64,000 bases of DNA from Enoplolaimus lenunculus (lineage: Eukaryota; Nematoda; Enoplea; Enoplida; Thoracostomopsidae), in the NCBI GenBank assembly GCA_030248215.1, contig JASANG010001316.1, forward strand, positions 59,134 through 123,133. Reading direction: 5' to 3'. Positions 13,023-22,651 of the stretch are shown here, in pieces. Position 1 is the stretch's first letter. Every line of letters begins with the position of its first letter. A program made the translations under genes and the position numbers. The notes below the pieces were generated by a model that saw nothing but the letters and a program-made list of their open reading frames with translations, ran no database searches and had not been told where the DNA came from.

Positions 13023-14277
13023 GTTCCACCAAAAAATTTTGGCTAGCGGAGCTTGGCGGCGTGTGCCGATGTGTGTCGTTGCGCGGCACAGTAATTTAAA
13101 CCGCAAACCTTACTTCCACCAAAAAATTTTGGCTAGCGGAGCTTGGCGGCGTGTGCCGATGTGTGTCGTTGCGCGGCACAGTAATTTAAACCGCACCCCT
13201 TACTTCCACCAAAAAATTTTGGCTAGCGGAGCTTGGCGGCGTGTGCCGATGTGTGTCGTTGCGCGGCACAGTAATTTAAACCGCAAACCTTACTTCCACC
13301 AAAAAATTTTGTTAGCGGAGCTTGGCGGCGTGTGCCGATGTGTGTCGTTGCGCGGCACAGTAATTTAAACCGCAAACCTTACTTCCACCAAAAAATTTTG
13401 GCTAGCGGAGCTTGGCGGCGTGTGCCGATGTGTGTCGTTGCGCGGCACAGTAATTTAAACCGCAAACCTTACTTCCACCAAAAAATTTTGGCTAGCGGAG
13501 CTTGGCGGCGTGTGCCGATGTGTGTCGTTGCGCGGCACAGTAATTTAAACCGCAAACCTTACTTCCACCAAAAAATTTTGTTAGCGGAGCTTGGCGGCGT
13601 GTGCCGATGTGTGTCGTTGCGCGGCACAGTAATTTAAACCGCAAACCTTACTTCCACCAAAAAATTTTGTTAGCGGAGCTTGGCGGCGTGTGCCGATGTG
13701 TGTCGTTGCGCGGCACAGTAATTTAAACCGCAAACCTTACTTCCACCAAAAAATTTTGGCTAGCGGAGCTTGGCGGCGTGTGCCGATGTGTGTCGTTGCG
13801 CGGCACAGTAATTTAAACCGCAAACCTTACTTCCACCAAAAAATTTTGTTAGCGGAGCTTGGCGGCGTGTGCCGATGTGTGTCGTTGCGCGGCACAGTAA
13901 TTTAAACCGCAAACCTTACTTCCACCAAAAAATTTTGTTAGCGGAGCTTGGCGGCGTGTGCCGATGTGTGTCGTTGCGCGGCACAGTAATTTAAACCGCA
14001 AACCTTACTTCCACCAAAAAATTTTGGCTAGCGGAGCTTGGCGGCGTGTGCCGATGTGTGTCGTTGCGCGGCACAGTAATTTAAACCGCAAACCTTACTT
14101 CCACCAAAAAATTTTGGCTAGCGGAGCTTGGCGGCGTGTGCCGATGTGTGTCGTTGCGCGGCACAGTAATTTAAACCGCAAACCTTACTTCCACCAAAAA
14201 ATTTTGGCTAGCGGAGCTTGGCGGCGTGTGCCGATGTGTGTCGTTGCGCGGCACAGTAATTTAAACCGCAAACCTTA
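13023..14277 (+). repeat. GC-rich 90-bp minisatellite, about 14 copies
   Basis: The unit runs from TTCCACCAAAAAATTTTGG through a GC-rich core (CGGCGTGTGCCGATGTGTG) to AACCGCAAACCTTAC. Most units are 90 bp; several are 89 bp because GGCTAG is replaced by GTTAG. A 90-bp unit is exactly 30 codons, so long open frames appear across runs of 90-bp units and break at each 89-bp unit. That pattern argues against coding. The units are nearly identical, implying recent homogenisation. The flanks are AT-rich and unrelated. Confidence 0.95.
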
Positions 14278-15288
14278 CGCTTAGGCTTGAGCGAACCACA
14301 GAATTTGCACCGATATATTCTTATTTGAAAATGTTTACTATTGAACAAATTCTAACTCAAAATTTTTTCTGTACGAGATTAGGTTGATTTTTATTTTACT
14401 TTGTATAGTGGATCCCGGGTGAAACTCAAGTCTGCCTCTTGGTCCGGCACATAATTGAACTCCAGGTCTTGTAGCGAGTTGTACTGTTGCTCTAAAATTT
14501 TGGGAAGTTTCGGGGGAATTCGATGGAATAATATTAATTCATTTTGTTACAAAAGCTGAATAATATTAAAACCAAAGTTAACATGATTTCAACTATTTAA
14601 AACTTAAGTGGTTTTTCATTCAACCGGTTAGGGTGGGGTCTCTTTAAGGGTGGGGCCCCCCAAATGGGGGTTATGGAGGGTAGCTGCTCCGGCCCTGCCT
14701 ACGACTATGTACCAGTAAATTTTGCTTGTCTGTCAGGTGACTACTCAATCCCGCTACATAATAAACAATAAATTCTATATCAAGAATAGACCGTTCCTAA
14801 TCGACACAAATTCGACGGGCCCTAGTGTGCCTCATTAGGAATCGCTCTGAACCGCGTTGGATGCCTGTCAAAAGAGTACCTTGTGGCCTCAGTTATTCAA
14901 CCACATATTTCAACATACGGTATAATTACATAACAAACGTATTTTTATTGTACAAGACCTGTTTGCAGAATATGCGCTGACGGTGAATGGGTGTCCACCG
15001 AAAATTATGTTTGGGGGCACCGAATAATTTTGGGGCGCCCTTTACAATTGCAAATGAACACTGTTTACTTTTAACGGAGTCAATTTGGAGGGGCACGGCC
15101 CCACAATGCCCCCCTCGTGGGGACGTCCGCGTAACATGCCACTGATGTAATATATTTGAAACAGTTAGATCTCATATTTCTAATAAAAAATTATTCGAGT
15201 GAAAGAACGGTAACCATAAAAAACCAATTTGTTACATAATGTTACTTTACTAAATTTAATTTGTACGATTCTACGCGTATGATAATCA
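14278..15288. other. Repeat-bearing intergenic region
   Basis: No gene recognised. At about 14590-14690 (AACTTAAGTGG, then GGTTAGGGTGGGG and GGGGCCCCCCAAATG) it shares a segment with 25870-25975. Between 14980 and 15140 G-rich blocks (GGGGGCACCG, GGGGCGCCC, GGGGACGTCC) look like old transposon sequence but have no definable ends. Confidence 0.4.
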
Positions 15289-17462
15289 ATGTATCTTGTG
15301 TCATGCGGTTTCAACGGACTTGAGTGTTTTAATGGAGGTAAATGTGACTATCGCAATAAATCTTGCAGTTGCACACAGCCATGGTCTGGAAAGCGATGTG
15401 AAATATATCAGGTTGGAATAGTTTCCGTTTTGAATTCTGCTAAATTGACTAAGTGTTTAAATTTCGATTTTAAGCCAAAGCCAAACGCTATATTTGTCTA
15501 TGTATAAGCCTTCTTACGCCTGCACATATTCGTTTGTGAGAAATTTAGTATTTTCTGATAGACCAACGAAAACATCCTTGCACTTGCAAGTGTTGCACGA
15601 AAAAGTTGCATCTGTGCGGTGGAGCTGTAAGTTCTCGTGTGTAAAACAAGGCTATACGTACGAAGTCATAATTAATATTTTCACGAAATCAGCCATTGCG
15701 TCTATTAAAAAGGGAGGAGATGAGAAACATCTCTCACCATTTCTTGCGAGTTTTGAGAAAAACAGTTTACAGGATTTAGTACAATCTGCTTAATCGTATG
15801 AAATAAAAAATGTCTCGCTCGGACCGCTTGTCAACACATCACTTTTTTACATATGGTGATACCCACTCGAACGAAAATCTTCACTACACTCCTAAAAACG
15901 CGTCGTTGATAAAATTAACGGCTCTTGTAGACTTCTCCTACATGTAATGCTAAGGCTTGCAATTAGCTTATGTATTTTTACTTTTGATACAAAGGGCTCC
16001 GCGCTTTTGCACCCCTTCCCAACTTTAAGGGACCCAAAAGCACAATCTAAAATTGTGCTCAAGGTGAGCGACGGCTCCCTGACTTTGTGGAGGAAAAGTA
16101 AAAGCGCGCAAAAAAAGCCTTCGTAACCTATCGCTAATCCCAAGCCTGGAGCCATAGCATTAATGTGGGTAAAGTGTACCAGGTCCGAATTAGCTTTACT
16201 CGTTTTAAGAACGCCTACGAAAGTATAATGCAGAAAACGCCAGAAAAGATGGAACAAATTATAATTTTACCACAAACACAGCCTCAAGTAATTTCGCTGG
16301 CACGCGGGTCCAACGACGGCGTATCAAACTCAACTACAGCTTGGAGCTTCATTTTGATATTTATCCTGTTTGTATCGTTTGCAATTTGCACTGCGACGGG
16401 TGGATGCTTATATACCGCACTGAAACACTCATTAGACTCGCCTAATAGCTTACTAACACGACTTGTGACTTCTGATCGGGGAGGTGGTGCTGGGAAAAAT
16501 TGTCCAAACTCGAAAACGCTGGCGAATCATAACGTCAATTACACAGCTAGCGATAAAAGCAAGTTGGACCAAACAGAACTGCCATCAAAAAATCCACCAG
16601 CTCGTGTCATTAAAAATCAATCTGCAGGCTTAAACGAAACCCTCACTAGTGATCGAACAGTTACTCGTGGCAGCATTATCAGTTTAAATTCACTTGCAGT
16701 CAACTGCAACACAGATTCTGGTGGTGATAATTCAGCAATTTCTTCGAGTATGTCGTCAACCAGCTCAATTGAACAACGCAAGGTAAGGTAATTGTTTGCT
16801 TTTCCTCATAAAAAGTAAAACGCAACTCAAATTTAGCCTTAATGTCGAAGCATTTGTTCAACACCACCCTAAAACGAAGCCTAAGCCTATGCTTGTTTTT
16901 AAGAAAAGAATGGACAGTAATATTGGAGAAAACTTTTGATTTTTATCAAATTAACATTAATTTGACGAAAACTAAACAGCCGTATACACGCAGTGACCAT
17001 TTTTATCAGAGACAATCGGTATTTGAACAACAACGACGCAACAAAAGCAATATTGACACAGTGAAAAACTGGCGAATAAATGCTGAGCAACGGGTTCAAA
17101 ATGTGAAACGCCGCCCAATGCTTCGTCAACAATCAACTTGTTCTACTGAAGAATCAAGCACCACTCCGTGTTCTTTTCAATCAGACAGCGGCAATTTTTC
17201 ATTTTCTGAGAACTGTAATATTAATGGCGATGAAAATAATCTAACGAAGATCCCTCAACAGTACGAATTTGAACACAGTTTGGATACACCAAATGACACT
17301 GGTTCACCAAATCAATCAGAATATATGTTTGATATATCCGAAAACCGACAGACACAACCACACCACAACACTTGTTCTTTAGACGAAAATACGTTCGTTG
17401 ATCAACAAAATAGGTACGTAATTAGTAACCTCATGATGCCAATCAGTTCTGAACAACAGTAG
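15289..17462 (+). CDS. Probable EGF-like, single-pass membrane protein
   Basis: Three exons join in phase 0: 15289-15411, 16210-16782 and 16980-17462 (stop TAG), giving 392 residues. Exon 1 encodes one EGF-like module with spacing C-x6-C-x5-C-x6-C-x-C-x8-C (about residues 6-38, ending GKRCEIYQ). Exon 2 gives a short linker with Asn-x-Ser/Thr sites and one hydrophobic segment (about residues 86-108, WSFILIFILFVSFAICTATG). A Ser/Thr/Asn-rich tail follows, ending in exon 3. No signal peptide precedes the EGF; the frame has a stop just before the ATG with no acceptor between. Either it inserts by its internal segment, as some neuregulin-type precursors do, or an upstream exon was missed. EGF-TM-tail order recalls EGF-family ligands, but no specific family is recognised. 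A possible AATAAA is at 17730. Confidence 0.55.
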
Positions 17463-18414
17463 TGAATTTATACTAGCACCTGTTACATTTTTTGACTTTT
17501 ACTCCACTCTTTCTTTGAGGTATGCAAAAATTGAATGACTGCTAGCACATTTTGCATTTGCTTCCAACTGGAAAGTTACTGTTTTCGACATTTGTTTGCT
17601 CAGTTGCCGAATTTTAATATATTTAATGGCGATTATAAAGTTTTTTCAAATCTGCAAAATTTAAAACCAAAAGTAAAAGATAGGATTCAGCGGTAAACTT
17701 GAAGCAGACGAATATCACTTTAAACTTTAAATAAAGTAAACGCAGCGCTCTAGTTGACGTAGATGGCGGCTCCGCCTAAACTTGAGGTCAGGCGCTTCCC
17801 AATGCAGAAGCGAATTAAAATTTTCTGGGTGGAAGATCCGAAGTTTTCGAAATCCGCTCCCAACCTTCCGTTGCAAGGAAACCTTCCGAAAGTGAAATTG
17901 TTGGCGAACGAGCGAAATGAACAGGAATATTTTTCATATTTAGCCCGAATCTTGCTTATTCTATGACGCTAGGAAAATCGTAAACACGAAATGAGTGAAA
18001 AGCCAGATGTGTTTCGGAACTACTCAGAGTTTACATAAATAATTCAGGATGAGGCCCCATTTGAAGTGCGTTTCCAAATGAGGTGACGGAAGATGTTGCT
18101 CCGTATTTGAGTGAAAAACCCCACTGATATATGCTTCTTTTCAGCTCTGCAAGCCATAAAACTCACTTGTCTGATAGTTACTCAAACAAAGAGCCAGCAT
18201 CAGCTGCAACATCAGTTTGGTCTGGGTGCTAAATATATAACGACAACCTGAATTCATCGATTGAAGTATTTGAATATTTTGAACCGTTTCTTCCATGAAT
18301 ATTTACTATTTCACCAGAGGCCTATTTTTAAACCGAGATGTGAACCATGGTTTGTCTTTACCCCATGTTGTTTATGACCAGTACTCATAGCTTAAAATAT
18401 ACCACCATGTAAGC
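17463..18414. other. 3' flank and spacer, no gene recognised
   Basis: It holds an AATAAA at 17730-17735 that could end the upstream gene. An open frame at 17763-17966 has no recognisable motif. The rest is AT-rich spacer. Confidence 0.35.
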
Positions 18415-18798
18415 CAGGGTGCAACCGGAGGTGATACCGGAGCCGGAGCCGGATGCGGAGGTCAACGAAATTTGCCGGAGCTGTAGCCGTAGCCGGAGAT
18501 GAAGCCGGATGAGAGGCGAAATTAGGTTAGTTAATTTTAGCCAAAAAATGCAATATATACGTATGTTGTTAAGTTGTTTGGTTTTTACGTTAATTTTGTG
18601 CGGAATTTCAGAACTTCTTCCTAAAAATTGCGACGAATGTAAAACAAAACGAGTTTAATCAAAGAAATTTTGCAAAATTAAGCAAAATTTTACTACGGAA
18701 ATTGTCGAAACCTCCGGCAAAAATTCTATCGGAGCCGGAACCGGAGCCGTAGGCCGATTTTCTGCCGGCGCCGGAGGCAGACCTCCGGTTGCACCCTG
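18415..18798. mobile_element. hAT-type MITE with CCGGAGCCGGAG interior
   Basis: The termini CAGGGTGCAACCGGAGG and CCTCCGGTTGCACCCTG are perfect complements over 17 bases. Interior motifs are GGAGCCGGAGCCGG rather than the TTCCGG type of 202-598, so it is a related subfamily. Flanking octamers (ATGTAAGC / ATATATGA) agree only partly. Diverged relatives lie near 29560-29670 and 41390-41472. Confidence 0.8.
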
Positions 18799-19613
18799 AT
18801 ATATGATAGTTTTAGGAATAGTAACAAAGGACTTAGTGAAATGTTAAACAGTAGAAATAAAAAACAATGATAAAATTTAAACATAACATAACTGCGGTCT
18901 CAAACAATAACCGCAAATATGTCTATTAGGCTTAGAAACTAAGCTAAGCTTACTCTCCAGACATTTTTAAAACACAGAAGCATTGTAAAACTTCAGTCCA
19001 AAATTTTTAATAAAAATATCATTTGCATGATCTCATTGACAATTTGTATAAAATTCACAGGACAACATACTTGTTTTATCGGATAAAAATGCTGTATACA
19101 GAGAAATGACAAAAAATACAAAAAAGAATTGATTGTAAACCCGTTTACAAAACCACGAAAAGCTTGCACATCGCACTGGCATCCCTGAAAAAGATTTGCA
19201 CTACAATATTTAAGCATTCGTTATATGATTTCATAAAAATTATTTTTCAAAATGTCCCTGCTTTTTAAAGGCTTTATTTTATGTGATTTTCCAATTCACT
19301 AAAGCTTTAACTTCACAGTTTTCTTGTCCGGCACAGCTACGTCAGAGTGGACAAATCCAGGCTCGAGTTAAATGTTTACATAGACAGTTATCAATAACCA
19401 AATCTAACATTAAATATATCAACGTTAAGCTAACTAAGCTAAAACTTTATAGTTACTAATAGTAGTAATTGAGTTCGTTCCCCGCTTCTGAGCCCAAGTA
19501 AAACTGTGCTTGGGGGTCGTAATACAGTACAAGCATGTTCTTAATCTCAAGCCAAAGCCCAAGCCTCAGTGTAATAATAAGTCTCTAACTAAGCCAATAG
19601 ACCTAAGCTTGAG
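18799..19613. other. No gene recognised
   Basis: AT-rich spacer. An open frame at 18993-19217 (minus) has no conserved feature. Short AAGCCTAAGC-type stretches at 19540-19610 are low-complexity. Confidence 0.3.
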
Positions 19614-19930
19614 GGTTGCGCTATACTTTTGTTAAATTCGGGCGCCGTCTATCACCGTCCGTCACCCATCGGCACCGTCCGTCACCCGTGCGGCACCGTC
19701 CGTCACCCGTAGGACACCGTCCGATACTGTCGTCCGTCACCCATCCGACGCCGTTCGTCACCCGTCCGACGCCGTTTGTCACCCGTCCGACGCCGCTTCT
19801 TCACCCGTCCGACGCCGCTTCTTCACCCGTCCGACGCCGTTCGTCACCCGTCCGACGCCGTTCGTCACCCGTCCGACGCCGTTCGTCACCCGTCCGACGC
19901 CGTTCGTCACCCATGCACCAGATTTTACCT
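19614..19930 (+). repeat. 21-bp minisatellite grown inside a MITE copy
   Basis: It starts with GGTTGCGCTATACTT, the terminus of the MITE at 616-758, then GGCGCCGTC and about ten units of CACCCGTCCGACGCCGTTCGT (21 bp, with TT/CT variants), partly degenerate at the left. The matching right terminus is absent. The 131-residue open frame over it (19616-20011) is a product of the repeat and is not called as a gene. Confidence 0.8.
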
Positions 19931-20065
19931 AAGCTTTGCGAATGCTACACGGCGCTTGCTTCAGCTTTGACTTTTGTTATAACGAATTTTTTGTACAGTG
20001 CGTTTAAGTAAAACAGAACAATCATAAGCACTCTGCTCTTTCTGGCCATGTGATATTTAGTTGTT

Positions 20066-20210
20066 TTATTCCTCGGCGAATTTTTGAAGCGTGGTGTTAT
20101 CTTTGATTTGACAATTACAGAATATTGGAACCTGAGTTGGTACTGAGCCGAGACAATGTCCGGCGGACATGGGCCCACATTTTGAGCCCGCGGACGTAAA
20201 AGATCCGGGA
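20066..20210 (-). pseudogene. Degraded copy of the Cys-rich terminal exon (copy 3)
   Basis: Minus-strand codons give VPTQVPIFCNCQIKDNTTLQ, then KFAEE and a stop. This is colinear with SVPICCDCQIKAGTALHNF at the end of the exon at 21395-21689. The upstream part is only loosely alignable and lacks the CRLC segment. It reads as a diverged tandem duplicate, probably a relic, though a short functional terminal exon cannot be excluded. Confidence 0.5.
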
Positions 20211-20346
20211 ACTCCAGCGCAAACATATCGCAGCAGTTCCCTATGTCAGAGCCTATGCCTTAATATTGTGTAATATTTTTATTGGCCGAGTAAGTTGCTT
20301 GTATACGCATCGTTAACATGAGGACATTTTTAACCCCTTCTCATAT

Positions 20347-20368
20347 TGAGTTGCCTATAGGCAACTCA
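20347..20368. other. 22-bp perfect palindrome
   Basis: The half-site TGAGTTGCCTA is followed directly by its exact complement with no loop. It lies in unannotated DNA and might be a dimeric protein binding site or chance. Confidence 0.4.
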
Positions 20369-20484
20369 GCGCAGTGTATATACGTTAAATAATATATATC
20401 ATAACCGTGTTGAACAATTGCAACACGTATAGATAGTACTGAATTACCACAAGACGTGAGAGCCCCCTCGGGCTCGAGCGTCAA

Positions 20485-20547
20485 GCTCCTATAGCTGAGT
20501 GGTGATGGTATACGCTCCCACTCCAGTCACTGGAGTTCGAATCCAAG
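20485..20547 (+). repeat. tRNA-like promoter segment (SINE head or tRNA relic)
   Basis: It has an A-box-like TAGCTGAGTGG (20492-20502) and a B-box-like GAGTTCGAATCC (20533-20544) at tRNA spacing. The acceptor stem does not pair, so this is a tRNA-derived SINE head or a decayed tRNA gene and not a working tRNA. Confidence 0.5.
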
Positions 20548-21039
20548 CATAAAAGTATCTCAGGGAAAATAGAAAATATTCATGTGAGAAAGGGTATAAT
20601 CAAGTTTCATTCTCCTTGCTTTTGCTGCGATATATGGGTTGGCCAAACTTCTGCCTTTGGCTCCGAGATTGATATCAGAGTAACGGTGAAATCAAAAAAT
20701 CATTAAACGTTATCTTCAGTTTCCATCAAGACCGCCGAAATGTACAATTCACCGGTGACCCATTGCGACAGATCACAGTTTGTTGGTAAAATCAATCCAT
20801 TCACCCAGATCCGCCACTCAGTACACACATCAGACGCACGTTACACCTGGATATTGGTCTAAAATGGTTTTCCTGCTATTCTGTTGGCCGTTTTACATGG
20901 GAACGTTTATTTTTTTGTTTATGTTTTCTCACGACAGATTGACCTGTATGGCAAGTTCTTGATTTGCAAGCACAATGCCGTTTGTTTGATGTTTTTTGTG
21001 CTCAAAAAATATAAAATTTGCGGGTCCTGGCCCATGCGG

Positions 21040-21130
21040 GCCCGGGCCCTAAAAACCGGGCCGGTTAAAACCCTGATTGGTACACCCAGGTCGTATGGTT
21101 CGTAGTCTTGATGATCAGCACTTGGAGATA
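21040..21130 (-). pseudogene. Degraded copy of the Cys-rich exon (copy 2), cut by a repeat
   Basis: Minus-strand codons read SPSADHQDYEPYDLGVPI, matching SPNADQPEYEPYSLSVPI of the intact exon. Homology stops abruptly at a CAGGGTTTTAACCGG sequence, which looks like the end of a hAT-type MITE inserted in the exon. The CCDCQIK part is not found adjacent. Confidence 0.55.
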
Positions 21131-21394
21131 CACTTTTTTCTGAACTTATATTTGAAATACAAACAAGTGTCTTAGCATTTGATTTTGAAAATAATTTACT
21201 AAAAATTAATCATAATTGTAGCAGTTGGGTTCGACATTTATCACACTTTGAGTGACTGTTCAATGCAACATAACAGTGGCATTTGCGTTGCCACAACGAA
21301 GTTCAGTCTCAATAAAACACTTAATAGAGTGGCAGGGTAATCAAAAATCCTTTTCAATCGAGGCGTGTAACATTTAAAAAGTAATAGATTGGTT

Positions 21395-21689
21395 CTATCC
21401 TTTAACGAAATTGTGAAGTGCTGTGCCGGCTTTGATTTGACAATCACAGCAAATTGGTACACTCAGGCTGTATGGTTCGTATTCCGGTTGATCAGCATTT
21501 GGAGACACATTCTTTAGAACTTGAACATTTCGGACACGTTGGCGACACTCGGCCCAACCTGGAACAGAGACACTACACAAGCGACATGTCAAGCCATCAG
21601 CTTTTTTGCTTGTGAATTCACTCAATTCCAACCGAAATCTATTTTCAAGAAACTCTCGAGTGAGAAGGTCCATCACCTTCATCTCTCCA
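21395..21689 (-). CDS. Cys-rich C-terminal exon of an unrecognised, probably secreted protein
   Basis: After a TTTTATAG acceptor, about 97 codons run to a TAG stop. Cysteines lie in CRLC, AECRQR and PICCDCQIK; between them are VQVLKN and NADQPEYEPYSLSVP. The hydrophobic strand followed by C-C-x-C near the C-terminus recalls small cystine-knot cytokines such as IL-17, but the full knot is not shown and no family is claimed. Two degraded duplicates lie just downstream on the same strand (21040-21130, 20066-20210), so the exon was duplicated in tandem. The incoming splice phase (2) does not match the exon ending at 22652, so a missing exon or a separate gene is implied. Confidence 0.5.
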
Positions 21690-22651
21690 CTATAAAAGCT
21701 TGAAGAATGAACCCACCTGCGCTCTCACAGCTATTTACGTACGGATGAAATGTAATTTTTGGAGGTGATCTCATGCATAGTATGTTTTAGCATTGAAAAA
21801 CTGATGTTTCAAAAGACATGTAATTAATAAGTTAATTCAAAATCCAAATGATTAACATCGATGCGGTTATTAATGAACGATTGAATATTTTGAAGATTCT
21901 CAAAAAAATACCTTTTAAGTTAATTCTCAAACGCAACAACTCACAGACTTGTTTTGGTTAAATGCCTTCGAAATCTATTTGAATTTGAGGACGAAGCTAT
22001 AAGAAGTACAGTTGAAGGAACAAACCTGATAAACAACGCGTTTTATTATCGCATGTCATCATGTTAATATACTGAGGGTAAAAGTCAGATGGTAGAACGC
22101 CCCATTCCCAGCAAGAAGCACATAGAGAAAGATACTGAGAATCAGGCTCAACATTTTGGCCGCGTTCCCTGCAGTCAATCTTGTACCGATATTGAACTGA
22201 AAAAACATAGTATACACCCGTTTAATAGATATCAGCGTATAAGTCTACGTAGCGATAATTTTAGTTTAAATATCTCTTCCTTTCAAGTTTTAGTGGTTCA
22301 GGGAAGACGGCGTCCTATGAGAACATAAACAAGTAAATTGTAGTTTATAAATCTTATCATTGTAGCTGTAAAAATATTTCACTCATTTCAATTGTGAGGA
22401 AGCGTAAAACAATGAGTGAGCTTTATGAAGTCATTAAAATGTTGCACTCGTTGCAATTTATATACTTTCCGCTTTTCACGGTTTAAAATTGGTGAAGTTC
22501 GTTTGCATCATAAAGTTCGTTGTCGTAAAGTAATTGACTTTAAATATAATACAACGAAGAGATTGCACCGGTCTTGTCTACTTGTTTGATTTCCTGTAGA
22601 ATCACGAGATTCATATTGAGATTTTAAAATCATATTTTTGAAGATACTTAC
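21690..22651. other. No gene recognised (possible intron)
   Basis: AT-rich DNA between the Cys-rich exon and the three-exon chain upstream. If those belong to one gene, this is an intron that should hide a small phase-correcting exon; none was securely found. An open frame at 22089-22328 (plus) shows no motif. Confidence 0.3.

Noticed and set aside
13023-14277. CRISPR-like array
   Set aside because: The units are contiguous and nearly identical with no unique spacers, in an intron-bearing animal genome.
12943-14284. Long open frames of 71-141 residues across the 90-bp array
   Set aside because: They exist because the unit is 30 codons long; the 89-bp units break the frame repeatedly and no start, splice or domain evidence supports a gene.
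19616-20011. 131-residue Pro/Arg/Ser-rich open frame
   Set aside because: It is translation of a 21-bp minisatellite within a MITE copy.
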